64,000 nucleotides of DNA from Lachnospiraceae bacterium. Its GTDB lineage: Bacteria; Bacillota; Clostridia; Lachnospirales; Lachnospiraceae. Of this stretch, positions 40,738-50,682 are shown piece by piece. The position numbers and the translations under genes were made by a program. The stretch lies in the NCBI GenBank assembly GCA_024693135.1, contig JAILLN010000059.1, positions 47,844 through 111,843 of the forward strand. The letters are read 5' to 3'. The notes below the pieces were generated by a model. It did no database searches, was not told the origin of the DNA, and worked only from the letters and a program-made list of their open reading frames with translations. How positions within the stretch are numbered: the first letter of the stretch is position 1; every line of letters starts with the position of its first letter.

Positions 40738-42324
40738 TTACCGGACCTGTGTAAGGTTTTTCTCCCCCAGGGTCACCGTCAGCTCTTTTTCTACATAGCC
40801 TCCGTCGCTCTGCTCCTCCAGGGTCACCGAAACGGTCTGGCCTGCCTCATAATACTGCAGCAGATCCTTCAGCTCATCCATGGAGCGCACGGTCTGGCCG
40901 TCAAATTTCGTCATGATGTCTCCCTTTTTGATCCCGGCCTTCGATGCGGCACTGCCCTCTTCTACCTGGGCGATATAGATCCCTTCCGGCATGTCATAGG
41001 TTTCTGCCACGTCCTCGGCGACATCCACTCCGCCGATCCCCAGATATGCCTGCTTGCCGTCCGATACCTTATGCTTAGTCTCCTTATTCATGAGTTCTTC
41101 AATGATGGGCTTGGCTGTAGAGATCGGGATGGCATATCCCATGCCTTCCACTTCCGCGCCTCCGGCCTTTGCCTCATTGATGCCGATCAGCTCGCCGTTG
41201 ATATTGAGCAGCGCTCCGCCGGAATTCCCGGGATTGATGGCGGCATCCGTCTGGATCAGCGTATGCCTCCCATTATCCAGCGCCACTTCCCGGTTCAGGG
41301 CACTGATGATGCCCGTGGTCACGGACTGGCCGTATCCCAGCGCATTGCCAATGGCGATGGCCGGCTCCCCTACCACCAGGGCATCACTGTCTCCCAGGGT
41401 AGCGATCTTAATCTCATCCAGCGTATTATCTGAAAGGGAGCTGAAGGATACGGCAATGACCGCGATATCTGCTTTTTCGTCCTGTCCCTTTAAGTTGGCC
41501 TCTGCCACGGCTCCATCCACAAACTGTACGGAAAGCTTCGTGGCATCTGCGATCACATGCTCGTTGGTCACGATCAGAAGTTCGTCATCATTTTCACCTA
41601 CAATGATGCCCGATCCGGAAGACTCGCCCTGCCTCTGGATCATCTGTCCGAACCAGTCCTGGCCGGTAATGACCATGTCATTGGTGATCGCCACGACTGC
41701 CGGCGTCACATCCGCCGCTACCTTCGACACATCCGTAAAGGTAGAGGTTGTGCCGGATGCCGTCGTGGTCGTTACCCTCTTCTTCTGGGATCCGGTCTTT
41801 TCCGCCGTTGCCGTTGCCGTTGCATTGACTGCCCCGGCCTGGACAGGTGCCACCTCATCCGATGCCGCTCCCGCGGCATTTGCCTGGACCGGAAGCCCGG
41901 TCACCTGGTTTACAAGATACAGGCCTCCTCCGGCACAGAGGCCGAAGATCAATCCCAGCGCCACGCAGGCCACGGTCTTCTTGAACCAGCCCATGGGCTT
42001 TTTTTCCTTGCGGCTCTTCTTCATATTTGGATTTCCTGTAGGCGGGATGTTAGCTCCGCCGGCCGATGTGGTCTGGTATGATGTATAATGAGGTCTTCCA
42101 TATCCATTTGAGGTGCTCCCATAGCCATTGCCGTAAGCGGAGCGGTTCTGGGAATATCCTGCCTCAATCCGGTTTGCCATATTTGTTCCTGATCTTCCCA
42201 CATTCACATAAGAGCCGTTTCCGGGAGCCGAGGACTCATTCCCGACTTCCCTGGCCGTAACGTCAACGGGCTCCTTCGGCGCCTGGTTCATTCCTTCGTT
42301 ATCATAGCTGTTGTAATCTTCCAT
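40738..42324 (-). CDS. htrA: HtrA/DegP-like trypsin-type serine protease with PDZ
   Basis: TM anchor; TNEHVIADA, KADIAVIAV, INPGNSGGALLNINGELIGIN; C-terminal PDZ. Confidence 0.92.
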   Translation of the reverse strand: MEDYNSYDNEGMNQAPKEPVDVTAREVGNESSAPGNGSYVNVGRSGTNMANRIEAGYSQNRSAYGNGYGSTSNGYGRPHYTSYQTTSAGGANIPPTGNPNMKKSRKEKKPMGWFKKTVACVALGLIFGLCAGGGLYLVNQVTGLPVQANAAGAASDEVAPVQAGAVNATATATAEKTGSQKKRVTTTTASGTTSTFTDVSKVAADVTPAVVAITNDMVITGQDWFGQMIQRQGESSGSGIIVGENDDELLIVTNEHVIADATKLSVQFVDGAVAEANLKGQDEKADIAVIAVSFSSLSDNTLDEIKIATLGDSDALVVGEPAIAIGNALGYGQSVTTGIISALNREVALDNGRHTLIQTDAAINPGNSGGALLNINGELIGINEAKAGGAEVEGMGYAIPISTAKPIIEELMNKETKHKVSDGKQAYLGIGGVDVAEDVAETYDMPEGIYIAQVEEGSAASKAGIKKGDIMTKFDGQTVRSMDELKDLLQYYEAGQTVSVTLEEQSDGGYVEKELTVTLGEKNLTQVR

Positions 42325-42476
42325 CTTCTCTATCTCCTTTCATTTTCATTCTTTTATGCTTTCTGCGTAACGCTCCGGCGTCCCGGGGCGTTTCGGCATT
42401 TCCATCTGATATTGCAAATCATAAGATGAAAATGTGTTCTGTCTGTGAAGAAACTATTTCCCTTTTGTGTTTTATA

Positions 42477-42500
42477 AAAAAACCGGCGTGGCCACGCCGG
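42477..42500 (-). terminator. Intrinsic terminator after the CDF gene
   Basis: Minus strand CCGGCGTGGCCACGCCGG followed by TTTTTTT. Confidence 0.8.
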
Positions 42501-42502
42501 CT

Positions 42503-43393
42503 TCAGGCTGGATTCATATGGATCATGACATGCTTGATCTCCTTGAATTCTCTTTCGATGGCATCATGAAGTCCTTCCGCGATATCGTGGGCTTCCCTCA
42601 GGCTCAGGCCTCCGTCTACGCGGATCTCCATCTCCACATAGATCCGTTCCCCAAATTTCCTGGTGCGCAGCAGATCGATGCCGATCTCATGGGTTCCCTT
42701 TTGGGAGAATTCTTCGACGAAGGCTCTCAATCCGGTCTCGAATTCCTCATCACAGGAGGTATCCAGCATTTTCCCCACGGCATCTTTGAAAATGCCCACC
42801 GCCACATAAAGGATCACGATGCAGATCACGATACCGGCGATCTGGTCTGCGATCAATATCCCCTGCCTGGCGCCGGCGATACCCAAAAGAGCGCCCACCG
42901 AGGAAAGCGCATCGGATCGGTGATGCCATGCATCCGCCTGAAACGCCCCGGACTTCATCTTTTTTGCATAAACCATGGTATACCAGAACATTCCCTCCTT
43001 CACGGCAATGGACACAATGGCCGCAAGGAGCGCGATCAGCCCGGGCGTCTCCCTTCCCCAGCAGCTCCCGTCCAGGATCATGCGGATGCAGTTCAGCCCG
43101 ATTCCGGCGCCGGTAGCAAACAATATGATGGCAAGCAACAGGGAAGCCACGCACTCCAGCCGTTCATGGCCATAGGGGTGCTCCCGGTCTGCTTCCTTCT
43201 TCGAAAGGGTAACCCCGATAAAGGCGATCAGGGTGGCAAACACATCCGACAAGGTATGCACCGCATCGGATACCATAGCAGAGGAAGACCCAAAGATTCC
43301 GGCGAAAAGCTTAAAAACCGCCAGAAAGACATTTCCCAGCACCCCCACCAGGGCCATCTGGGCAGCGGCTTTTTTCATCCCGTTTTCATCCAT
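42503..43393 (-). CDS. Cation diffusion facilitator family transporter
   Basis: SDAVHTLSDVFATLIAFIG; DAWHHRSDALSSVGALLGI. Confidence 0.93.
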   Translation of the reverse strand: MDENGMKKAAAQMALVGVLGNVFLAVFKLFAGIFGSSSAMVSDAVHTLSDVFATLIAFIGVTLSKKEADREHPYGHERLECVASLLLAIILFATGAGIGLNCIRMILDGSCWGRETPGLIALLAAIVSIAVKEGMFWYTMVYAKKMKSGAFQADAWHHRSDALSSVGALLGIAGARQGILIADQIAGIVICIVILYVAVGIFKDAVGKMLDTSCDEEFETGLRAFVEEFSQKGTHEIGIDLLRTRKFGERIYVEMEIRVDGGLSLREAHDIAEGLHDAIEREFKEIKHVMIHMNPA

Positions 43394-43407
43394 GATCCGC
43401 CGTCCCC

Positions 43408-45342
43408 TTAGCTCAAGGAAATGCGAAATACCTTATTCTTCCCCATCTTTAAAGTGGCCCCGGGCCTGATCTCTGTGATCGCATTGAAATCTGTAACCTT
43501 TTCCCCGCAGAACTGGGCTCCCCCCTGGGAGAAGACACGGCGCACCTCGCTCTTTGATTTATAATACCCCTTCTCCACCAGCGCGGATACGATCTGCTCT
43601 CCCGCAGAAGAAGACAGTTCCGGATCGATCTTGATCTCCGGCGCATCCTCCGGAATGGCATTTTCCTGAAATACCTGCTTGAACCTCTGCTGGGCCAGGT
43701 CTGCATTTTCCTTTCCGGTATAAAGCTCTGTGATCTCATGAGCCAGGATCATCTTGATATCCCGGGGATTTGCGCCCTCCTCCAGCTTCTTTTCCAATTC
43801 CTGCACCTCAGACGGATGCCTGTCTGTGCAGAGGTTAAAATACTTGATGATCTTATCGTCCGGTATCTTCATGATCTTTTCATAGATCACCGCCGGCTCT
43901 TCGCTGATCCCCACATAATTGCCCAGGCTTTTGCTCATCTTTTCATTTCCGTCGATGCCTTCAAGGAGCGGCATGAAAAGGGTCAGCTGCGGACTCTGCC
44001 CATAGTCCCTCTGGATATTTCTTCCCATCAGAACATTAAAGGTCTGATCCGTGCCTCCCAGCTCGATGTCTGCCTTGATGGCCACCGAGTCATAGGCCTG
44101 CATCAGCGGATAGAAGAATTCATGGACGGAAAGAGGCAGATGATTGGTGTAGCGGTTATTGAAGTCATCTCTTTCCAGCATCCTGGCTACCGTACACTTT
44201 GCCGCAAGCTGGATCACATCCCCGAAATTCATCTTGCTCAGCCACTCGCTATTATAATGTACCTCTGTCTTTTCCCGGTCTATGATCTTGAAGATCTGCT
44301 CCATATAGGTCTTCGCATTTCTCTCCACATCCTCCCTGGACAGCTGGGTCCTGGTTTTGGATTTGCCCGTGGGATCCCCGATCATCCCGGTATAATCCCC
44401 GATGATGATAACGGCTCTGTGCCCCATCTCCTGCAGCTGGCGGATCTTACGGAGCACCACAGCATGTCCGATATGAATATCCGGGGCAGAGGGATCCAGC
44501 CCGAGCTTCACCCTTAAGGGCCTCTTTTCCTGCCTTGCTTCCCGAAGCTTCGCCCGGATATCCGATACTTCCGTATGCTGTGCCACGCCTTTCAGCATGA
44601 TGGCGATCTCATCCTCGATCTCCTGCTCTTCCTCCGTCAGCTTTCCAAAGCAGAATTCCGGGCTGCCGTCATGAATGGCACCCACAGAGGTTTCCGCCCC
44701 GAAAAATTTACCCAAAAGCTCCGAAAGCTCCCTGGAGGCCTTTTCTACCGTCTCCCGGTTCGAAAGAAAGCCGTCCAGAGGGAAAAGAAAGCTGCTGGAT
44801 TCCTCCGTGACGCGCCCCTTCGGCATCTGTCTCCAGAGCCACCGCCTCGTCCTCACGGAATGCCCCGTCACATATACCGGCTCTCCTTCGGTAAGCTTAT
44901 CCTTTTCCATGTGGTTTTCTTCATTCTCGCAATCCGCCGCCACGGCCGGGCGTACATACATATCTCCTTCAAAGGTATCCGTATCATGGACTCCCACAGG
45001 GATCCGGTATTTCAGGGAAATATAATTGCCCAGGTCTACCACCGGATTCACCGAAATGAAATCCCCCTTTTTTTCGATCCTCTTCAGGATGGCTTCAATG
45101 GAACAGGGATATTTCGACGGATTGATCCCCAGCTCGCCCATAGCCTTCCGGTATGGCGCAAAGAAAGCCTCCGTCTTTGCCTCCGGATCCTGAAGCTCCT
45201 TCCTGGCTCTTTCGATCTCCGCCTCAAGAAGCCGGCTGATCTCATCTACCTTCTTTTTATTATTGATGCCTGATGCATATACTGCTCCGGTATATGCCCC
45301 TCCGTTCGCATTCATGATCTTCTGATCCATCCTGAAAAACAT
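43408..45342 (-). CDS. tyrS: Fusion protein: N-terminal B3/B4 (PheRS-beta editing-type) domain + tyrosyl-tRNA synthetase + S4 domain
   Basis: One uninterrupted 644-codon ORF, RBS aaggaga before 45342. About aa 31-225: YPCSIEAILKRI..INPVVDLGNYISLKYRIPVGVHDTD..EGEPVYV..RTRRWLWRQ. About aa 235-644: LGLDPSAPDIHIGHAVVLRKI..KMSKSLGNYVGI..S4. Confidence 0.9.
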   Translation of the reverse strand: MFFRMDQKIMNANGGAYTGAVYASGINNKKKVDEISRLLEAEIERARKELQDPEAKTEAFFAPYRKAMGELGINPSKYPCSIEAILKRIEKKGDFISVNPVVDLGNYISLKYRIPVGVHDTDTFEGDMYVRPAVAADCENEENHMEKDKLTEGEPVYVTGHSVRTRRWLWRQMPKGRVTEESSSFLFPLDGFLSNRETVEKASRELSELLGKFFGAETSVGAIHDGSPEFCFGKLTEEEQEIEDEIAIMLKGVAQHTEVSDIRAKLREARQEKRPLRVKLGLDPSAPDIHIGHAVVLRKIRQLQEMGHRAVIIIGDYTGMIGDPTGKSKTRTQLSREDVERNAKTYMEQIFKIIDREKTEVHYNSEWLSKMNFGDVIQLAAKCTVARMLERDDFNNRYTNHLPLSVHEFFYPLMQAYDSVAIKADIELGGTDQTFNVLMGRNIQRDYGQSPQLTLFMPLLEGIDGNEKMSKSLGNYVGISEEPAVIYEKIMKIPDDKIIKYFNLCTDRHPSEVQELEKKLEEGANPRDIKMILAHEITELYTGKENADLAQQRFKQVFQENAIPEDAPEIKIDPELSSSAGEQIVSALVEKGYYKSKSEVRRVFSQGGAQFCGEKVTDFNAITEIRPGATLKMGKNKVFRISLS

Positions 45343-45514
45343 CGCAATCTCTCCTTAATCAGATTATTTCACGCTGAAAAAGCGCCCTCGTCCAAAATCC
45401 CGAATAGATACAAAATACCCCATTTTTCATTCCTGGTCAATGAAAGAATTCTGTTTGGGGATCCCTCTTTCTTTTTGCCGGTTTATGATGTATCGTATTA
45501 TCTGGAGGTAAGGT

Positions 45515-45940
45515 ATGAAAAAGATCAAGACCCTGCATATGATTTTGAAGCAGACCCATTCAGACAAGATCCTGGCATCTTATCTGGCCTTTGTGTTTGT
45601 GGCTGCTTTCGTCATCCTTCTTACGGAGCCTGAGATCCACCGGTATTCCGATGCCCTCTGGTATCTGTATGCGGTCATCTCCACGGCCGGCTTCGGCGAT
45701 ATCGTCGTCCATACCTTTTTTGCAAAGATCGTATCCGTGGTAGTCACCATTTATTCCCTGATCGCGATCGCCGTGATCACTGGCGTTATCGTTAATTTCC
45801 ACACCACGATCTTAGAGCTCTCCCGCCGGGATACCCTCACTGCTTTTCTCGATAAGCTGGAGCGCCTGCCGGAGCTGAGCCCGGAAGAGCTTTCCGAGCT
45901 TTCCGAAAAAGTTCATTCCTACCGCCTGCTGCATAAATAA
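45515..45940 (+). CDS. Two-TM potassium-channel-type protein
   Basis: Pore segment ALWYLYAVISTAGFGDIVVHTFFAKIVSVV between two TM helices. Confidence 0.8.
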   Translation: MKKIKTLHMILKQTHSDKILASYLAFVFVAAFVILLTEPEIHRYSDALWYLYAVISTAGFGDIVVHTFFAKIVSVVVTIYSLIAIAVITGVIVNFHTTILELSRRDTLTAFLDKLERLPELSPEELSELSEKVHSYRLLHK

Positions 45941-45997
45941 AGAAATCATCCGATCCTCTGCTCCATCAAAAACACCGTCAAGATCAGGAGGCCGCTT

Positions 45998-47032
45998 ATG
46001 AAACAGATCACCCTTGGAAAAACCGGCATAAAGACACCCCAGAACGCATTTGGAGCTCTTCCGATCCAGCGCAGGGACAAAGAACAGGCGGTCCGCCTTT
46101 TAAGGCTCGCGCTGGATGGAGGGATGACCTATTTTGATACCGCAAGAGCCTACAGCGACAGCGAGGAAAAGATCGGCGCGGCTTTCGGCGGCTCGAGTGC
46201 CAGAGAAGAATTTTACATTGCCACCAAGACCGCATCCAAAACGCCGGAGGGCATCCAAAATGACCTGGATACCTCCCTTAAGCTGCTACAGACAGATTAT
46301 ATCGACATATATCAGCTGCATATGGCCACCCAATGCTACCGGGAAGGAGACGGCACCGGCGTTTATGAGTGCCTGCTCGAAGCAAAAAGGCAGGGGAAGA
46401 TCCGGCATATCGCAGTCACGGCACATATGCTCGGCGTTGCCAGGGAATGCGTGGAAAGCGGCCTTTATGAGACCCTCCAGTTCCCCTTTTCCTATCTCTC
46501 CGGAGAACAGGAATTAGAGCTTGTGGATCTTTGCCGTACCCACAACGTCGGCTTTATCGCCATGAAGGGCATGGCCGGCGGACTCATCACCCGGTCAGAG
46601 GCAGCCATGGCCTTCATGGACCAGTTCGACAATGTGCTTCCGATCTGGGGCATACAGCATGAATCTGAGCTGAATGAGTGGCTGTCCTATATAAAGGAGA
46701 CCCCCGCCATGACCGATGATCTCCGTTCTTTCATTGAAAAAGAACAGGATGAGCTTGCGGGAGAGTTCTGCCGGGGCTGCGGCTATTGCATGCCCTGCCC
46801 CATGGGCATCCTGATCAACAACTGTGCCCGGATGTCCCTTCTCTTAAGAAGGGCTCCCTCCAAGGCATGGCTTTCTGAATATTGGCAGGGGGAGATGAAA
46901 AAGATCGAAACCTGCATGCACTGTCGCCAATGCACAGCAAAATGCCCCTACGGGCTCAATACCCCCGCCCTCCTGGAAAAGAACTATGAAGACTACAAGA
47001 AGGTTTTGGCCGGGGAAGTAACCGTACAATAA
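45998..47032 (+). CDS. Aldo/keto reductase with C-terminal 4Fe-4S domain
   Basis: YFDTARAYSDSEEKIGAA; CRGCGYCMPCPMGI...CMHCRQCTAKCPYGL. Confidence 0.9.
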   Translation: MKQITLGKTGIKTPQNAFGALPIQRRDKEQAVRLLRLALDGGMTYFDTARAYSDSEEKIGAAFGGSSAREEFYIATKTASKTPEGIQNDLDTSLKLLQTDYIDIYQLHMATQCYREGDGTGVYECLLEAKRQGKIRHIAVTAHMLGVARECVESGLYETLQFPFSYLSGEQELELVDLCRTHNVGFIAMKGMAGGLITRSEAAMAFMDQFDNVLPIWGIQHESELNEWLSYIKETPAMTDDLRSFIEKEQDELAGEFCRGCGYCMPCPMGILINNCARMSLLLRRAPSKAWLSEYWQGEMKKIETCMHCRQCTAKCPYGLNTPALLEKNYEDYKKVLAGEVTVQ

Positions 47033-47056
47033 GCCGATCCGGAAGGAGGATCCGTA

Positions 47057-47674
47057 ATGAAAAGAATCAAAACAGCCATGGTGCCGGCCATCCTTGCCTT
47101 TTCCCTGATGCTTGGGGGCTGTACCGTCGAGCTCACACAGGAGGATCTGGACCAGGCCATGGCTTTCGCCGAGGCCCTGTCCCAGAGAGTGCCTGAAGCA
47201 GGATCCCCCTCTGTTTCCTTAAATGGCAATGCTCTGCTAGAGGAAATGAGGAAAAGCGCCATCGCAAACCCCTGGGGCGAGACCCAGAGCCTGACCGTGG
47301 TCAAGGAAAGCTCCGGTGTGGACCTTCTGCCTCTATCTGACGGATCCCTGCCCGAAGGAGCACTGCTTTTGACCTACCGCTATACGGAAGGCACCGCAGA
47401 AGCTCTTTATCAAGTGGGAGAAGCCAGGCTCAGCATCCGGAAATCTTCCGGACTCAGCGGACGCCTCCTTGCCGAAGACTATACGGATTATCCGGAGGAA
47501 TGGGATGCGAAGATCGAAGGCCGCCCTGTCCGCTGTTATGGGGCAGAGGGCAGGATCAGCCTGGCAGCCTTTGACCTGAAGGACGGCCATGCCACAATCC
47601 GGCTTGCTCCCTTCGGGGAGGCCCAGGGACTGGAGGAAGAAGAGCTGGCCTCCCTGATCTTAGGCATGGAATAA
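47057..47674 (+). CDS. Hypothetical lipoprotein
   Basis: Lipobox SLMLGGCTVEL; RBS ggaggat upstream. Confidence 0.7.
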   Translation: MKRIKTAMVPAILAFSLMLGGCTVELTQEDLDQAMAFAEALSQRVPEAGSPSVSLNGNALLEEMRKSAIANPWGETQSLTVVKESSGVDLLPLSDGSLPEGALLLTYRYTEGTAEALYQVGEARLSIRKSSGLSGRLLAEDYTDYPEEWDAKIEGRPVRCYGAEGRISLAAFDLKDGHATIRLAPFGEAQGLEEEELASLILGME

Positions 47675-47682
47675 GCCACGGC

Positions 47683-48117
47683 TCATTCCTCCTGCATCTT
47701 CTTATCAAAGATACATTCCTCGATCACGCGGATGCAAAGCTCCGTGTTTTTCAGGATCTCCCTGCCCCAAAACCGGATCACGGTCCAGTCCATATAGAGG
47801 AGCTTTTTATTTATCTCATCATCCCGTTCCATATTTCTGCTGATCTTTTTGATCCAGTATTCCTTATTCCCGCCGGTCTCCAGGCGCGGCTTCAGCACCT
47901 CCCAGTCCTTCCCGTGAAAGAATTCCCCGTCGCAGAAAATGGCGATACGGTATTTCGTCAGCACGATATCCGGCGATCCCGGCAGGCTTCTGTCATTTTT
48001 CCTATATCGGTAGCCCTTGCTCCAAAGGGCACTCCGAAGTGTTTTTTCTATGGAAGTATCCTTGGATTTGATGCTTGCCATATTTTTATGGCGCTGGCTG
48101 GGGGTCAGATTATCCAT
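47683..48117 (-). CDS. vsr: Very short patch repair endonuclease (Vsr)
   Basis: MDNLTPSQRHKNMASIKSKDTSIEKTLRSALWSKGYRYRKNDRSLPGSPDIVLTKYRIAIFCDGEFFHG. Confidence 0.93.
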   Translation of the reverse strand: MDNLTPSQRHKNMASIKSKDTSIEKTLRSALWSKGYRYRKNDRSLPGSPDIVLTKYRIAIFCDGEFFHGKDWEVLKPRLETGGNKEYWIKKISRNMERDDEINKKLLYMDWTVIRFWGREILKNTELCIRVIEECIFDKKMQEE

Positions 48118-49081
48118 TTGATCCTCCCTCTGCCCATGCCTTCTGCAGAATGCTGTCCAGAAAATACAGCAGGGAGGCGGCGGTCCATACGAGGATGAGA
48201 TTCACCGGATAGGACCAGGGAAAGTCAATATTCTGCCCGATCCAAAACCCGATCTCTCCCGCGCGAAAGCACTGCACCAGATAGACCGGCAGTGCCATCA
48301 GGCCGATCCACCGCACCACAGCATACAGCCTGACGTGCTTTTCGAAATATTCCCGGAGCTGAGCATTCATCCCAAGCCCCAGCAGCAGTGCTGAAATGCC
48401 GGTCCACAAAACCCCCAGGGCGGTAACCGGCAGCCTGCCTGCCCATTTCCCCGCCCCATATACCGCTATGCCCAGCAGCAAAAGCAGGAACCATAGCCCA
48501 TTCCTGCCGGATCCCTCCCTTCTTTCTGCCCATTCCCGGATCATAAAGCCTAAAAGCATGGATAAGAATCCAATGACATAGAGCCTCTCTGCCCGATCCC
48601 CCAAAAGGCAGTATCCGGCAAAAAGGATCAGGCTGATCCCGATCCTTGCGGAAAAGGGAACGGCCTTCACAAGAAAGAATAGCAGCAGATAAAAAACGAT
48701 AATGGCCGATACGAACCAATACAGGGTCGGATAGACCAATACCGTAAAGAGCTGCCGCGGATCCCGGAAGGAATAATACCCCGTAAGGGCCGCCGCCACA
48801 TAGGCCACAAAGAGCATGGGCAGGATACGCTTCAGCCTTTTTACGGCCCATGAAGGAAAACCGCCAAAGTCCGTGCCTTGGATGGATCCATACAGCGTGA
48901 AACCGCTGATCATGAAGAAAAGATCATTGCCCAGGTCCTGGCCGAACAGCGTCAGAAATTTCCATTCCCCGGGCAAAAATGTATTGCAGTGATAATGAAA
49001 GATAAAAAGGCAGGCCAAGGCCCTTAAAAGATCTGCGGCATAGATCCGCTCCGGTCTCACCGGATCCTCACTCCCTGCCAT
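48110..49081 (-). CDS. Acyltransferase family 3 membrane protein (OafA-like)
   Basis: RIYAADLLRALACLFIFHYHCNTFL; NDLFFMISGFTLY; multi-TM. Confidence 0.85.
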   Translation of the reverse strand: MAGSEDPVRPERIYAADLLRALACLFIFHYHCNTFLPGEWKFLTLFGQDLGNDLFFMISGFTLYGSIQGTDFGGFPSWAVKRLKRILPMLFVAYVAAALTGYYSFRDPRQLFTVLVYPTLYWFVSAIIVFYLLLFFLVKAVPFSARIGISLILFAGYCLLGDRAERLYVIGFLSMLLGFMIREWAERREGSGRNGLWFLLLLLGIAVYGAGKWAGRLPVTALGVLWTGISALLLGLGMNAQLREYFEKHVRLYAVVRWIGLMALPVYLVQCFRAGEIGFWIGQNIDFPWSYPVNLILVWTAASLLYFLDSILQKAWAEGGSNG

Positions 49082-50483
49082 CCCAGCAATAGGTGCAGAG
49101 GCGGTCTCTCCCGATGCCTACCGCATCCAGCATGTCATCCAGCCGGTTGAAGCTCAGGGTGGTGAAGCCAAGCTGCTCCCTTATTTTTTCCAGCATTTCT
49201 TTATAACGGCCGCTGTCCGGATCCGCATAATCATCCAGGATGTCCCTTGCCACATCCTCTCCCTCCTCCTTATGGATCACCCTCCTTGCGATCAGCTCCA
49301 TCTCCGAGGTGGAACGGGAAAAATTAATATATTTGCAGCCAAATAAGATCGGCGGGCAGGCCGGCCTCACATGAACCTCCTTTGCCCCGCTCTGATATAG
49401 GAATTCCGTGGTTTCCCGAAGCTGTGTGCCCCTAACGATGGAATCATCGATCAGCAGCAGCTTTTTCCCTTCGATCAGCTCATGCACAGGGATCAGCTTC
49501 ATCCTGGCGATCAGGTTTCTCTGGCTCTGGATCGTGGGCATAAATGACCTTGGCCAGGTGGGGGTATATTTTATGAACGGCCTGGAAAAGGGGATCCCGG
49601 AGCCATTGGCATATCCCACCGCATGCGCCGTACCGGAATCCGGCACTCCCGCCACGATATCGATCCGGTCCCTGCCCATCTGATCCCTTCCCGCCATACT
49701 CTCTCCGCAGCGATAACGCATTTCCTCCACAGATACTCCCTCATACCCGGAGGAGGGATATCCATAATATACCCATAGGAAGGTGCAGATCTTCATCTTG
49801 TCCCCGGGAGCCGCCAGGGTTCTTACCTCCTCCGGGGTCATGATGACGATCTCCCCGGGTCCTAATTCCCGGCAATCCCGGTAGCCCAGATTCAGGTAGG
49901 CAAACTTTTCAAAAGAGGCACAATAGCCGTCATCCTTTTGCCCGATCACGAGCGGCGTACGGCCCATCTTATCCCTGGCACAATAGATCCCCTTTGCCGT
50001 CAGAAGAAGCATGGTCATGGAGCCGTTGATCACTTCCTGCGCATAGCGGATCCCGTCAATGATATTATCCTTCTGGTTGATCAGGGCGGCCGTCAGCTCA
50101 GTGGCGTTGATGCTTCCGCTGCTGAGCTCCTGGAAATGGGTACCGGAATGCTCTATGATCTGGTTTTCCAGCTCCTCATGATTATTGATCTTCCCCACAG
50201 TGGTAATGGCGTAGGTACCGTGATGGGAACGAACGATCAAGGGCTGGGGATCATAATCCGAGATGCAGCCGATCCCCAGATAGCCCTTCATTTCGTGAAA
50301 ATCACTTTCAAATTTTGTCCGGAAAGGGGAATTTTCGATATTATGGATCGCCCGGTTAAAGCCGTCCTCTCCAAAGGAGGCCATGCCGGCACGCCTGGTT
50401 CCCAGGTGTGAATGATAATCCGTTCCGAAAAACAGGTCGAAGATACAATCATTTTTCAATGCTGTCGCAAAAAAACCGCCCAT
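49068..50483 (-). CDS. Amidophosphoribosyltransferase-like protein lacking the catalytic N-terminal Cys
   Basis: Start taken at 50483 (RBS gggagg): MGGFFATALKNDCIFDLFFGTDYHSHLGTRRAGM; PRPP loop LLLIDDSIVRGTQL; C-terminal CTYC. Confidence 0.85.
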   Translation of the reverse strand: MGGFFATALKNDCIFDLFFGTDYHSHLGTRRAGMASFGEDGFNRAIHNIENSPFRTKFESDFHEMKGYLGIGCISDYDPQPLIVRSHHGTYAITTVGKINNHEELENQIIEHSGTHFQELSSGSINATELTAALINQKDNIIDGIRYAQEVINGSMTMLLLTAKGIYCARDKMGRTPLVIGQKDDGYCASFEKFAYLNLGYRDCRELGPGEIVIMTPEEVRTLAAPGDKMKICTFLWVYYGYPSSGYEGVSVEEMRYRCGESMAGRDQMGRDRIDIVAGVPDSGTAHAVGYANGSGIPFSRPFIKYTPTWPRSFMPTIQSQRNLIARMKLIPVHELIEGKKLLLIDDSIVRGTQLRETTEFLYQSGAKEVHVRPACPPILFGCKYINFSRSTSEMELIARRVIHKEEGEDVARDILDDYADPDSGRYKEMLEKIREQLGFTTLSFNRLDDMLDAVGIGRDRLCTYCWDGRE

Positions 50484-50682
50484 GCTATCATGCCTCCCTT
50501 TTTCCCCTAAGCAGCCCGGTGACGACACGCCATCGTCACGATTTACAAAAAATATTTTACCCGTGGCAGTTTCATTTTTCAACAGCTTCTTTTCGTGTTA
50601 TCATAGGAATGACTTGTATCGGTCTGCGGCATGTTCCGGCACGGCACAGCATCGCAGACATCACCATCAAGGAGTTTTGCGT

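Noticed and set aside
45343-45514. Possible T-box riboswitch upstream of tyrS
   Set aside because: I looked for the UGGNACCGCG T-box sequence on the minus strand in this short gap and did not see it.
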